This document shows positions 35,747 to 46,527 of a DNA stretch of 64,000 nt, in pieces (positions within the stretch are counted from its first letter, which is position 1; each line of letters begins with the position of its first letter). Both the position numbers and the translations under genes were made by a program. The notes beneath the pieces are model-generated. The model was not told the DNA's origin, ran no database searches, and saw only the letters and a list, made by a program, of their open reading frames with translations. Source of the DNA: Phaeosaccion multiseriatum (Eukaryota > Ochrophyta, other classes); assembly GCA_965112735.1 (NCBI GenBank), contig OZ218958.1, forward strand, positions 930,001-994,000. The letters are read 5' to 3'.

Positions 35747-37611
35747 AGAGAGAGAGAGAGGAGGGGGGGAGAGAGGGGAGAGAGGGGAGAGAGGGGAGAG
35801 GGAGAAGAGGGGGGAGAAGGGGAGAGAGGACAGGGGGAAAGGGTCGTGCGTGGTAAAAGACAGGTGCAAGAGGCGGAAAGGGCGTGAGTGGCGCCCCACT
35901 TCCACTTCATTCTGTCTTTCCGCTTCAACGCCCCCCCAAAAACTAAAATGCAAAACACCCAAAAGAAAAGAGAAACGAAGTGGTGTGCGAACCCTCCCAG
36001 CGTCTTCCAACCCAAGACGCACACGCACCGCAAGGGCCATGCCCAGAGCCACAGTGCCCAGCGAAGTCTCCATTTTGATGCCCTCTCTCTCCTCTGCAGC
36101 ACCAGCAGCTAGTGATAATGATGATGTAGCAGTTGGTGATACAGGGCCATCTTGTTGCTGTGAATGTTGTTGTGGCTGTTGTTGTGGTTTCTCGTTCCTT
36201 CCCAGCCAGCTAACGAGTGGGAAGTAAAGCAGCCCCATGACGTTATCCACCGCAAGAGATACAGTAAGGAGCTCCGGTCGCATTTTGAGTGTGTCGGCAA
36301 CCGCAACAAAGTTCAGACCCTGATCCATTCATTCATTTGCATGGGGTAGAGGAATATGGGCACGGGATGGAGGAGTATGGGCACCAAAACGGGGTATGGG
36401 GTGAGTTGTATGCAGGTACAATGAATCGAATACACTGTGGATACATTGTTAGGTACTGTCCATGACCATGGGCTGAGAGAAGCAGAGCAGAGAGGTAGGC
36501 AGAGACGGGATGGAGAGACTCTGGACACTACAGGGGGGTTTCAAACTACCTACCTCGCTCACTCACGCACACACCCACTTACTCACCCACTCACTCACTC
36601 ACTCACTCACTCACTCATCCACTCACTCTCTCACTCACTCACTCACTCACTCACTGCATTGTCTTCCCTCCCTCCCTCCCTCACTGCGTTCTCCTTTCCC
36701 TTCCTTCTCTCTCCCCCTCTCACTCACCCCACCCCTCCCTCCTCCCTCTCTCCCTCTCACTCACCCCCTCCCTCCCTCCTCCCTCTCCCCTCTCACTCAC
36801 CCCACCGATGTTCTTGGCTGTAAGCGCCGACAATGCCGCCCATGTGTCCGGAGATGCCCCCAGGGGAGTGGAGGCAGCCATTGTTGAAGCAAGGAACGGA
36901 CTCAGTACGCCAACAGCGAGCACCGCACCGCAGACGGTGCCCACAGCGGCGACGCAGAAGGCAGAGAGAAGCCTACCTGTGTCCTTCCAGATGGAGCGTA
37001 AGTTTGCCTGATGGGTACAGGAAACAGGTGCAAGCAAAGTAGTTGTGAATTTCAAGTGTTTGGTTTTGTGCCACGGAGCTTAGATAGAGAAGTGGGTAGA
37101 CGAGTAACATACACACAACACACACATACACACATACACACACACACGACGGGCCAAATTTGAGCGTCGAAGCATGGATAGCACGAGCGAAGAGCGATAT
37201 AATACTGTCCCAAGTATGAACCTGTAAGAGCAGCAAGGGGGTGGCCAGTTCCACCACGAAGGACTGGAGAGCGCCAAGAGAAGAGGGCGCATCGACAGGA
37301 AGAATTCCCACGTTGACCCTTGCGCCGATGGGGGGCAAAACGCAAAAGGCAGAAGGCACGGGCAAAGGGGAAGGGCAAGGGCAAGGGCAAGGCAGCATTG
37401 GAGACGATAAGGGTGGGGATCCATTACATCGGGACTTCACGTTCAATTGCATCACGCAAGCTTACATGAGGGCCGCTACGAGCATGGAGGACACGGCTCC
37501 CGACAGAGCTCTCCCCACTTTTGTCGTCCTCTGAAGTCGCATGCCAAGTGCTGCGGTGCCCATCACGACACTGTAGAGCTGCCATTGCTCTTCGGGACCG
37601 ATCAGAGCCAT
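34362..37611 (-). CDS. DUF819 (YjcL-like) membrane protein
   Basis: Eight exons on the minus strand: 37466-37611, 37222-37318, 36801-37007, 36029-36319, 35519-35657, 34992-35138, 34660-34719, 34362-34534; total 1,260 nt, 419 residues. The sequence follows the DUF819 family end to end: VNVGILPVDAPSSLGALQSF, LLLLQANLRSIWKDTGRLL, SALTAKNIGGGLNFVAVAD, FAGVGASSGAVSSLGTP, ASNASIGNPATASALAAAQG. About ten membrane helices are expected. The family occurs in bacteria and plant plastids; substrate and role are unknown. Exon 4 carries a Gln/Ser-rich loop. ATG 37611 is the first that leaves the conserved start intact, but the frame is open to 37842, so a targeting extension is possible. Mobile-element sequence begins about 270 bp upstream. 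Confidence 0.88.
35668..35830. repeat. (GA)n microsatellite
   Basis: Purine (GAGA/GGGAGA) tract in a DUF819 intron. Confidence 0.9.
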
Positions 37612-37880
37612 GCGAAGCGGTGCCACTCGCTTTTGATGCTCCCCTTGGCCTACAGGACAGCGTTTACGGCGGCCAAGTCGCCACTCTGGTACATTTCTCC
37701 TCCTATTCCCCTCCCCTCTTAGTAAAGGCAAGTGCTTGCCACGCACTCCCTGCTGAAAGGCTGCAGCACGGAGGCAAGCATCCCTGCAAATAAGTAGTCC
37801 CAGCGAGAGAAGCATCTTCCGTTGCCGTCCATTAGGATGCATCCCTCTTTACAAAGAGATTTAAAGAGGACTTTATTTAA

Positions 37881-38457
37881 AACACTCGATTTGCGTAAGA
37901 ATCGCCCTAATTTCGACCAAAACGGTTTTAGCGCATTTGCAGGAAAATGACGCTGGGAGGAGCGGTATAGCTCTTCGTGTAGCTCTTTGAGATCCCCACC
38001 GATCCATGGTCTTTCGGCTTTCATCGCCTCTTCCCTTCCGTAGTTGTCAGCATTTCCGCAGCAGCACCCCCTTCCCGGCGGGGGGGGGACGGGGGATGTG
38101 CACCCCACGGAAATCGCACCAGGCTTGCCAAGGGTCCTGCTGCTGCTCCACTGTGGCTAGCCGCCGTAGCGCTGCGCCTGTTCTCTTGTAGAAAGGCGGG
38201 CAAGCTGCCCATGAGCGATTTCCGTGGCGTGCACATCCCCCTTCTCCCCCCCCGGGAAGGGGGTGCTGCTGCGGAAATGCTGACAACTACGGAAGGGAAG
38301 AGGCGATGAAAGCCGAAAGACCATGGATCGGTGGGGATCTCAAAGAGCTACACGAAGAGCTATAGCGCTCCTCCCAGCGTCATTTTCCTGCAAATGCGCA
38401 AAAACCGTTTTGGGCCGGAAATCCGGCGATTTGGGCGATTCTTACGCAAATCGAGTG
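37881..38457. mobile_element. Long inverted-repeat (hairpin/foldback) element
   Basis: Two arms of about 230 bp (37881-38113 and about 38215-38457) are near-perfect inverted copies around a loop of about 100 bp. Arm tips read ACTCGATTTGCGTAAGAATC and its complement. The arms share CCGATCCATGGTCTTTCGGC and the GC-rich inner ends. No protein is encoded. It resembles a foldback or MITE-type non-autonomous DNA transposon, perhaps mobilised by the transposase gene beginning about 340 bp to the right. Flanks on both sides contain TTTATT-type AT-rich sequence. Confidence 0.8.
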
Positions 38458-38474
38458 TTAATAAAGAGGGGAAC

Positions 38475-38498
38475 TTTATTGACTTAATAGGAATCACC
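38475..38498 (+). repeat. Dispersed 24-bp motif, copy 2
   Basis: Exact copy of the motif at 10176-10199, placed just right of the hairpin element and before the transposase gene. It may mark an element end. Confidence 0.65.
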
Positions 38499-38793
38499 TA
38501 AGGCCACTTCCACAATCGCATCGATTTTCGGATCGACACCAGTTTCGATGCGATTTACGTTACAAGCTCGCGGCTACCCCTATGTTTAGGGGTATGCCGG
38601 TCATGATCTTCCCATTCAAATCCATGGCGGGGAAGTGGGAAATCTGGATGAGAAAACAGGGAGGACAGCGTCGATAGCGCACGGGAAGCACATCACTGGA
38701 TGCAGCGTGCTTAGGGCTTTAAGAATGCTCTCTGTGACCTTTCTCCTGCTCATCATCTTCAGGTGGCAAAACGCCCTCCAAGCGAAAATTGAA

Positions 38794-41068
38794 ATGGCCA
38801 CTCCGGGGCGTCCTCACCACCTCCGGTACCTGGATCGATGTACTTTCAAGCATGCAGAAACGCCCTGCGGCAAGAAGACAAGAGTGACACTGACTGTCGC
38901 ACCCAGTGGAACCAGGAAGGAGCAGAAGCGCTATGGCAGCGTGTGCTCTAAGGAGCACGTCCAGGAGACGGAGGATGAACTTCTTGCGGAACGAATGGAA
39001 CAGGCCAACATCAAGACGCCGCCGGCAAAGAGGAGCGAGATACAGCATCGGTGGGCTTCGCTGGTGAAGGGGTCCAAGTATTACTCTCCCAAGGGTGTAT
39101 CAGAGTCCGCAGCGAAGAAGAGGAAGCTCCGAGACGGCGATTGGGGGGAGGAGGGTCCAGCTGAGGATACGGCCGGCATGCTCTTCACAGAGGCCGCAAG
39201 AAAAGCAGAGAAGCTGCGGAGGCGAGGGAGAGGCAAGAGGCAGCAAGCAAGAAAGCAGAGGGTCTTGCGGAGAAGCGCACAGCCCTAGAAACGGCGAGGC
39301 CGAGATGCAGCCTCAGAAGCGGAGCAGGGGCCGGGTGACGCAGCAGCACAGCAGCAGGAGCAAAGCCTTTCTTCTGCGACCAGGTGGAGTACTACGAGGG
39401 CGACGCCGAGCTTGCTGCGCTTCACTACGGGCTGTGCACCTACAAGGCGGCTTGTGTGAAGGGAGCCTGTGACGACTGCAAGCCCGGCGTGAAGGGTATC
39501 CCCCATTGTGAGTACAGCGACGGAAACTACACGCACACGGTGCAGGTGATAGAGTGGGCGCCAGTGGTGACAAAAGAAGGGAAGAAGCACGACCGGCAGA
39601 ACGTGGTTGTGGAGATGACTGTGGCCGAGCTGTCTAGGAGGGCCGAGCAGTTCCTCCGGCAGAGGTACATCCAGCATCATGTCGCGACGAAGGTGCAGAG
39701 GCTTGCTGCCGAGGTGACTCTGAAGCGACTCAAGCCCCATCAGATCATAATGGGGATGGACTTTTCGGAGAAGCATAAGCTCCGCGGTACGTCAGAGCAA
39801 GAGGGGCGCCCACTTCTCTCCCCTCCCGTCCTCCCCCCACCCTTCCTCCCTCCTCTCCCCCCCCCCCTGCTCCCTCCTTTTCCTTCCTAATGTATTCGTG
39901 TGTTTCTCTCCTGCTCTCCCTTTCATCAGGCGCGTTCTCTGTGACCTGCGGCACATGTCCGTCCGCGACGCTCATGATTTGCTACGTGCACTGCCGCCCC
40001 AGGATGTGGGGGGGGAAGCCCGTCCATGACGTGCACGCTCAGATTTTCATCTCCGACGACTCCCTTCAAGACCAAGCCTTCCATGAGCACTGCTCCAGCC
40101 TCATGCATCAGGAGTACAAGGGATACTTCAAAAATCACGGCCTCAAGCTGAAGGAGTGGATCAACGTCACTGACGGGTGCGCCAAGCAGTACAAGGGCGC
40201 AAAGAACTTCGCCTTCGTTGCCTCCTGTCTCAAGTTGTGGGGGGTGAAGATGACGCACATGTTCCACACCACCTCGCATGGTAAGGGGCCCCACGATGGG
40301 CTTGGGGGTACCATCAAGGCCATGGCATCGAGGAGGACGGACATGGGGGAGAGGGTGATGAACTCGGCGAAGGACTTTGCCGCCTTCGTGACTGAGATGT
40401 TTGACACCACCGCCCAGCCAATGTCGGACGAAGACTACTTTGGAAAGGGCTGGACACCTTTCACAGCCCGGATGACCCGTGTGAGGTTTATTGCCGCCGG
40501 CAGCATTCAGCGGGAGGACGTGAACATCAAGGGCATCCAGGGCACCCAGAGTATATACCACTACGAGGGCGATGTGGAGAAGGGTGGCTTCGTTTCGGAG
40601 GCCACGATTGGAGCGTTCCATCAAGGCCAGGACTATGATGTTGCGTACCCACTTCATGTTCGCACGATGAGCTGTAGCTGCACCCCCTGCAGCAAGGGCG
40701 AGTACGAGGACTGCTTCGCCGCGAAGAATGGGCAAGGCGACCTGTTTGGGGGGGAGCCAAAGCTTGTGTACCTGTACCAGTCTATAGTGGGAGACAAGGG
40801 CCCGCTTCTCACTCGGGCCAGTGTAGTCGCGATGAACCGGCCTACGTTGGAGTCTTGCTGCGCACGGGAAGGGATTAAGTACTCGAAAGGGACCCTCAAG
40901 CAGGGGCTGGTGCAGCTCCTGTTGGCGCGCCTTGCGTCCCGCGAAGCACCCGCGGAGCAGCCTGTGCCGCCCGTTGTAGAGCCTTCGGCACCCCCAACAC
41001 CTCCCACCACCCCTGCTGTCCTCTCTAGCCCGCCCCCGGCCGCTCCAGACACTGCTGTCATGATATAA
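38794..41068 (+). CDS. DDE-like transposase-type protein (mobile element; N-terminal part frame-broken)
   Basis: Coding segments 38794-39288, about 39384-39786 and 39930-41068. The intron 39787-39929 is well supported (CGCG|GTACGT...CATCAG|GC, phase 1). The N-terminus has a possible zinc-binding pattern (CTFKHAETPCG ... CSKEH). The core has acid positions typical of an RNase-H-fold transposase: IMGMDFSEK, NVTDGCAKQYKG, and TSHGKGPHDGLGGTIK. The last two blocks resemble a family scattered in animal genomes; the superfamily name is not certain. The C-terminus has a Cys-rich patch (CSCTPCSKGEYEDC) and a Pro-rich tail. Between 39225 and 39384 the protein-like frame shifts at least twice, so this copy may be inactive. 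The neighbouring hairpin and retrotransposon fragment support a mobile-element cluster. Confidence 0.65.
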
Positions 41069-41346
41069 TTGACATAAATCTTACAGAAATTTTACTTTTA
41101 GTGCTTTTAATTGACATAAATATTACTTTTAGTGTTTTCAATATTTCTCCCAACCCCCCTTTTCTCCCTCGCCCTTCGTTTCTCGGCAGTGCTGCGAACC
41201 GGACGACAGCTCTTCTTGTAGAGGGCATCCTTGCGCAGATTCTGACCTATCACACACCTTCGTACACCTTTCTGGCCAAAAGTTACGAGCTTTGGAAGCT
41301 GGGGCAGAGCAGCGATTGTGGAAGTGGCCCTAAGAAACTGAAAGTG
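41069..41346. other. Transposase 3' flank
   Basis: Begins with two direct copies of an AT-rich unit, ATTGACATAAAT..TTAC...TTTTAGTG, at 41069-41145. They may be the 3' UTR or terminal sequence of the transposon. Nothing else supported. Confidence 0.4.
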
Positions 41347-41349
41347 TGA

Positions 41350-41433
<84 letters not shown>

Positions 41434-41975
41434 GTGTCGCTGTGTCTCCGGGGCCCTCGAGGGGCCGGTTACTCCCCCTCTAGGGCGGGGAGGGGGAGTG
41501 CGGGACCGGCTCCGCGGTTGAGCCGACCCAGGAAGGCGCGCTCCCGCTCCGAGAGCCACATCTGGTGGCTGCAGCTGACGAGGCGGCGTAGTCGTGTCAG
41601 GACGTGGCCCTTGGTGGTGGAGGAGCCCGTGCGGCCAGTGCGGGTGACCACGTGCTCGGCGAGTGCGTGCAGGAGCGATTGCGCCTGTGCGCCGAGTCGG
41701 CCGTGGGTCTCGATGGCGAAGGTGGAGAGGCGAACACGCTCTCGGTCGTAGGTGCCCCTGTAGTGTCGCTCCTTGCGGGTCTCGCTGTTGGCGGCTGCCG
41801 CTCCCGGTCTAATGTCCGTGAAATAAGAGGGAGACGAGGAGACGCGTGTTGTACATTCAACTTGATTACTTACAGTTGGCGCGGACCGTTCTATGTTTTC
41901 TTCCCCCTTCTTAGCTAAAAGCTCAGGTATAGCATTGGCGCTCTGCCCTACCTGCGGCCGAAAGCAATAAGCCAT
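41347..41975 (-). mobile_element. 5'-truncated non-LTR retrotransposon 3' end with (CA)n tail
   Basis: The minus strand is open from 41975 to a stop at 41469, 168 residues. The reading STFAIETHGRLGAQAQSLLH resembles the conserved C-terminal block (FxPFAVETFGRLG) after the reverse transcriptase domain of non-LTR elements. RTGRTGSSTTKGHVLTRLRR follows and recurs in the copy at 10215-10475. The element is cut off upstream of this block, as expected for incomplete reverse transcription. On the same strand the ORF is followed by about 85 bp of (CA)n, seen as (GT)n at 41347-41430. Both copies have this tail, so it is probably the element's own 3' end. No RT catalytic motif is present here. Confidence 0.65.
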
Positions 41976-42249
41976 CCCCCCCCTTAGCTTTCTTTTCCTT
42001 TTTCCTGTCCTCTAGAATTTTCTTCCTCTTTAAAGTTGCGTTAGATCTTGCCCACAGGGCTTTGCCAGAATCCGCTGGGAGGGGATCCAAGGGGGATCGT
42101 GGACGCAGCGGGGGGCAGCGCTGTGCCTCACTCCCAGCCCAGTACGGGAGGAGAAGGAAGGAAGGAAGGGGTTGGGGAGCGGTTTAGGAGGGGCGGGGGT
42201 GGGCTGTTTGCAAATATTCATTCTTCTACTCAGCAACTTTACCTGGAGT

Positions 42250-42440
42250 GAAGGTGACGATGTCGGGGAGGAAGCCCACACCCCAGCTCTTCATGTCCTC
42301 CGCAGCTCCCGACCATGTGCTCAGATCAGAAACGTATCTCAATGTACCCCTGGTCGACCAGCTGTCACCGGGGGGCTGGCACTGGAGAGCCACAACGAGG
42401 GCCCCGTCGCTGGGCTCTTCGATCACAGCGGGAAGGGGGG
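42250..42440 (-). other. Possible isolated exon of unknown gene
   Basis: The minus strand reads ALVVALQCQPPGDSWSTRG and MKSWGVGFLPDIVTFTP and ends at a donor-like GTAAAG. The composition looks protein-like but no matching neighbour exons were found. It may be part of an uncharacterised gene or of a mobile element. Confidence 0.25.
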
Positions 42441-42546
42441 GGAGAGGGGTCCAAGAAACAAGCAGAACAAAAAAAAAGGAAGAAAAAAGGGGGGACGGCT
42501 TAGCAGCAACAGCAGCAGCAGGAGCGATGGCTGCGACGCCCACAAA

Positions 42547-42727
42547 AGGCCACCAGAATACCGAATCCGCCCTCCAGAGGCCACCACAATCCGGAATCCG
42601 CCCTCCAGAGGCCATGAGAATCCGGAACCCGCAGATAAAAAGGCCACCAGAATGCGGAATCCGCCCTCCAGAGGCTACCACAATCCGGAATCCGCCCTGC
42701 AGAGGCCATCAGAATCCGGAATCCAGA
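42547..42727. repeat. Minisatellite of about 31 bp
   Basis: Six imperfect units of the type CCGCCCTCCAGAGGCCACCA + GAATCCGGAAT. Open in several frames, but this is best seen as non-coding tandem repeat. Confidence 0.85.
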
Positions 42728-43242
42728 AAATTGTTAGGGGCCGACAGGGAATGGACCAGGACGAGAGCCGGAGTGGGGGAGGAGCGAATGGAGGCGTAAC
42801 ACTTGGCAACGACGCATCCATTCGACTCTCGCGTGCATCGGGTACAATCGCTCCAGCGGCGTCAGCAGGGTCGCTGCGCTAATTCAATGGGGGGGGCGGG
42901 GGGTCGCCTCGACACAGCATGTCGTCAAGCAGAGGAGAGAGAGCGCGACGGGTTTGCAGCAAGGCTGGAGAGGAGCACCAGGAGGCGAACAAACCAGAGG
43001 CTCTGAGGAGGGTGACGTCGATGCTGTAGCGGGCAGAAGCGTTGGCGAAAGCGGGGGTGCTGAGGATGTGGAGGACAGCAGCGCAGGCGTGGAGCCCAGG
43101 AGCAGCCAGTGGCAAGGATGTAGCGGTCCATGCATGTTACGAATGGTTGCAGGAAAACAAAAGAACAAAACAACTGAAAGAAAGACATGGTGCTCCGTAG
43201 CTGCTTGATTACTAATCCTACTGCTTGATGCTTCCCTCCTCC

Positions 43243-44494
43243 TCACGTACTTAGCCCGAAGACCCAGTGGCTGAGATTGCGCCTCAAGTAAGGCACCACC
43301 CAAAAGACGATGAGGATGACCACAAAAATTTCCGATTCGGCCTGCGATTTTCCCGCCCATCTTCTTGAGATTCTCCAGAGCAGCAGTGGCGTCCGCGACT
43401 TTTCGCTTCGTGTCCACCCCTTGTTGGTCTTGCTGCGGCGGCGGCACCGTCTTGCGGTGGTCGCGGCCACATCCGATGATGTTTTGCAATGGTCTGACGG
43501 CAGCAAGGTTGGAAGCCAGGTCTCGCTCGTATCATTGCCGAGATCAGCGTCGCAATCTCGCTCGTATCATTGCCGAGATCAGCGTCGCAACAGGCATATG
43601 CTCGCGGCTTGGGCAGTCATGATTACCGCAGAGGCACAAGCCGAGCGGAAAGCCGACACTGACAACAGCGGTCATTGCCCCAACAACCGCAGACACCAGC
43701 AGTCGACTGCAAGGGGGGTCTTGCTCCAGCCCCCGCAAGCCACCTCTATCACACGAATCCCAAAGATGGGAACCAAGAAGCCGAGAAATACGCACAGCTC
43801 GAGACCATGCACCCTGGCTATGGTCATACTTTCGCCCAACACGGAGAGCGACGCCTTGCTTGTTTGACCTGAGGGAGGGCATCGCCAGGGAGAGATCGAC
43901 ACGGGATCGAGGGAAGGAGGGGGGCAGGATGAGCGGCGGACGATGGGATGAGGAGGGGAGCGACGATGTTGCCTTGGTCCATCAGCCAGTCACAGGCCAA
44001 AAGAGGAGTACTCTAAGCTCTGAGCCGAAGGCAGCAATCAACAGAGCAAGAAACTCGTTTCTGCTTCAACCCTCCTCCTTGTTTCCCTCGCTGCTCTTCC
44101 TCTGGACCACACCTCCTCTGGCGCTCTGTGCGGCTTCTCGGTTTCCACCTACCTTATACCCGTACAGGGACAGCCGCACACCCGCCAGGATCGAGGTATG
44201 CAGTGGCGTGGACATCAGCAACCTAGGTTATCTTGAACGCACCCCCCACCAGACCTCAGGAGGGGCGCGGAAGACTCTGGCGCTGCCGCAAAGACCGCAC
44301 ACGTTTGGTAGATGTGATGGTACCATGGACCCCTGTGGTATGGACCTGCTGCCTTTGGCTTTCTATTACGTTCCTCCTCTCTCCCTTGGCTTTTTGCTTT
44401 GCGGTGATTGGACCACAGAATCCGGACAGTGGCGAAGCTCCCGGCGGCAAGCAATCCGTTCATGACGCGGAATATGATGACGTCTCCAACGACA
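43243..44494 (-). pseudogene. Polytopic membrane protein family, copy 1 (broken)
   Basis: Two-exon copy of the family found intact at 47404-48852. Exon 1 (from 44494, after GCAG) reads RVMNGLLAAGSFATVRILWS, then loses frame near 44235-44250 where the others read PLLRxWRxxFK. Exon 2 reads SMTIARVHGLELCVFLGFLV and EVACGGWSKTPLAV, then shifts frame. A tandem duplication of about 35 bp (43520-43589) and further shifts near 43350 break it again before VVPYLRRNLSHWVFGLST. It is head-to-head with copy 2. Clearly non-functional as sequenced. Confidence 0.75.
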
Positions 44495-45042
44495 CTGCAT
44501 GATGATAGTAGATCGAGAAGTTACATGAGCCAGGAAGGTAGCCGGCAGTGCAGCCAGGCGGGAGGGAGGAGAGGGAGAGAGAGAGGTGGCTCTCTCCTCA
44601 GCAAAGAAAAGTAAAAGTACAAAAAGTCGGTTTCAAAACAGGTGTTAGTTTCGCCTCGGCCGTTCTGGGCTCTCCTCCCCTTTCTTCCTCTGGCCTCGAT
44701 CGCCTCTCTCTCTATGGGCTGTCCTGCCCTTCCTTTTTTTTCTTCCTCTCTCGGGCCTCGCCTCTCTCTCTCTCTCTGTGTGCCTGCTCTGCGGAGCGAT
44801 GGAGGGGAGACTGAGGTACTACCTTCCTGCCTCTCTGTCTCTCCCCTCTCTCGCTCTGGCTGCTGGTCTCACCCCCCCCCCCTCCCGCCCTCTCTCTCTC
44901 TCGCTTTCGCTATGCCTCGCTCTCTCCGTCCCCACACTCTCGCCTCTCGCCTCTGTGCACTTCCCTGACATTCCTTCCGCTGCTTTTTCTCTCTCTTTCT
45001 TCCTGTCCCCTTTTCCTCCTCCTTCTTCTAATACGCAACTAG
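44495..45042. promoter_or_regulatory. Shared upstream region of membrane-family copies 1 and 2
   Basis: 548 bp between divergent copies. All three copies have an AG acceptor at the same place in exon 1, in the same phase, so upstream exons or 5' UTR exons may lie here. Pyrimidine-rich; no clear ORF. Confidence 0.35.
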
Positions 45043-46527
45043 CATTGGAGACGGCATCCAATTCCGCATCGTCAATGGGGCTAACGCAACCCTGAGCTTC
45101 TTGGCTTTCGTGAAAGCTGTTCGGATTCTGTGGTTCCATCACCGCAGAGCCATGGCGACAAAGCACGGTGCTGAAGGGGACCATCTGCAACGTAGCATAG
45201 GCGTCCCAACGAGTACCGCAAAGTCTCGGGCGCTCGTGAGCCTTCAGCACCCTCTCTTGAGATTGTGGCGTGGTTCGTTCAAGATTCACGTGGTGGAAGG
45301 TGTGTCTGTAATGTCCACGCCACTGCACGCATCCATGCTAGCAGCACTGCGCGCATCGCTTTACGGATTCAAGGCAGGAAAGTGAGAGAGGGGGAGGGAG
45401 CCAGTACGAGAGTCGAATGAGTCGAAGGAGCGAGAGACGGCTCCACAGAGCCCCAGAGCGAGGCGTGGTGGGTCCAGAGGCGGAACAGAGAGGGAGGGGG
45501 AGGACCGAAGTACACCTCCTAGCCCACACCGGTGAAACGGGTGTATATCATACATCATCAAGTTTCCTAGTTGCTCTGCTGATTGCTGCCTTCGGCTCAG
45601 AGCTTAGAGTACTCCTCTTTTGGCCTGTGACTGGCGGATGGGCCAAGGCAACATCGTGTCTCCCCTCCTCATCCCATCGTCCGCCTCTCATCCTGCTCCC
45701 CTCCCTCGATCCCGTGTCGATCTCTCCCCGGCGATGCCCTCCCTTAGGTCATACGAGGCGTGTCGGTGTTGGGCGGCGCGACCATCACCATTCTACATTG
45801 TATCGAGATCACCTTCTTTCTCGGCGTCTTGGCACCCATCTTTATGACCCGTGTGGTGGAGGTGGCCTGTGGGGGCTGGAGCAATACCCCCACGTCGGCG
45901 TATGTAGTGATGGCATCAATGTCGCTCGTCTTCGCGCTCGGCACGCCCCTCGGCTTCCTTCTCTACAGGGCCGTTTCGGTCCGAGTGGGAAGGTTCGTAT
46001 GCTCAGTGGCGCTGACGGCAGCACTGACGCGAGACCTGGCCTCCACCGTCGCTGCCATGAGAGCAATGCACAAGGTCATCGAAGCCACCCACGGCCACAA
46101 CCAAAACCACCGCAAGACGACGCCGCTGCCTCCATACCAGGAGCAGCAGCAGGAGGCAGCGAGGAAACGGAGTGACATCGCCGATGCCACTCGTGCCCTG
46201 GTCAACCTCAAGATAATAGGCAGGGAAATGAAGCTACAGATCTCAGTTCTGCTCGCCGTCTTCGTCGTCTTCAACGTGGTGCCCTACTTGAGGCTCCATC
46301 AGAGCCACTGGATCTTTCTATTGGGGACGCTAGTAATGAGCATGGGCACCATTTCCCTCCTTTTCCAAGACCAGCAGATGATGAACAAGGAGAAGGAGAA
46401 GGAGAAGCAGAAGACTTTGTCAATGAGAAGTACGATTCTATGTACGACACATCGATCGGCCACCCAAGACGGTACAACGGTGACACTGCAAGCGTCGAGG
46501 CCGCTTCCCCTGTCTTCTCCGGACTGA
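45043..46527 (+). CDS. Polytopic membrane protein family, copy 2 (start and splice uncertain)
   Basis: Exon 1 45043-45373 reads IGDGIQFRIVNGANATLSFL, AVRILWFHHRRAM, HPLLRLWRGSFKIHVVEGVS and ends LYGFK. Exon 2 45748-46527 reads FFLGVLAPIFMTRVVEVACG, YVVMASMSLVFALGTPLGFL, ALTRDLASTVAAM and VVPYLRLHQSHWIFLLGTLV, then a charged Lys/Glu tail. About six membrane helices are expected. There is no ATG at the position of copy 3's ATG. The exon 1 donor is GC (AAG|GCAGGA) where copy 3 has GTATGT, and the CAG acceptor of copy 3 is CGG here, so an upstream TTAG acceptor is used in this model. Total phase is consistent. It may be expressed or newly disabled; no known family was recognised. Confidence 0.55.

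Noticed and set aside
37719-38108. Minus-strand ORF across the left hairpin arm as an N-terminal extension of the DUF819 gene
   Set aside because: It is in a different frame from the DUF819 exon and consists largely of the mobile element arm.
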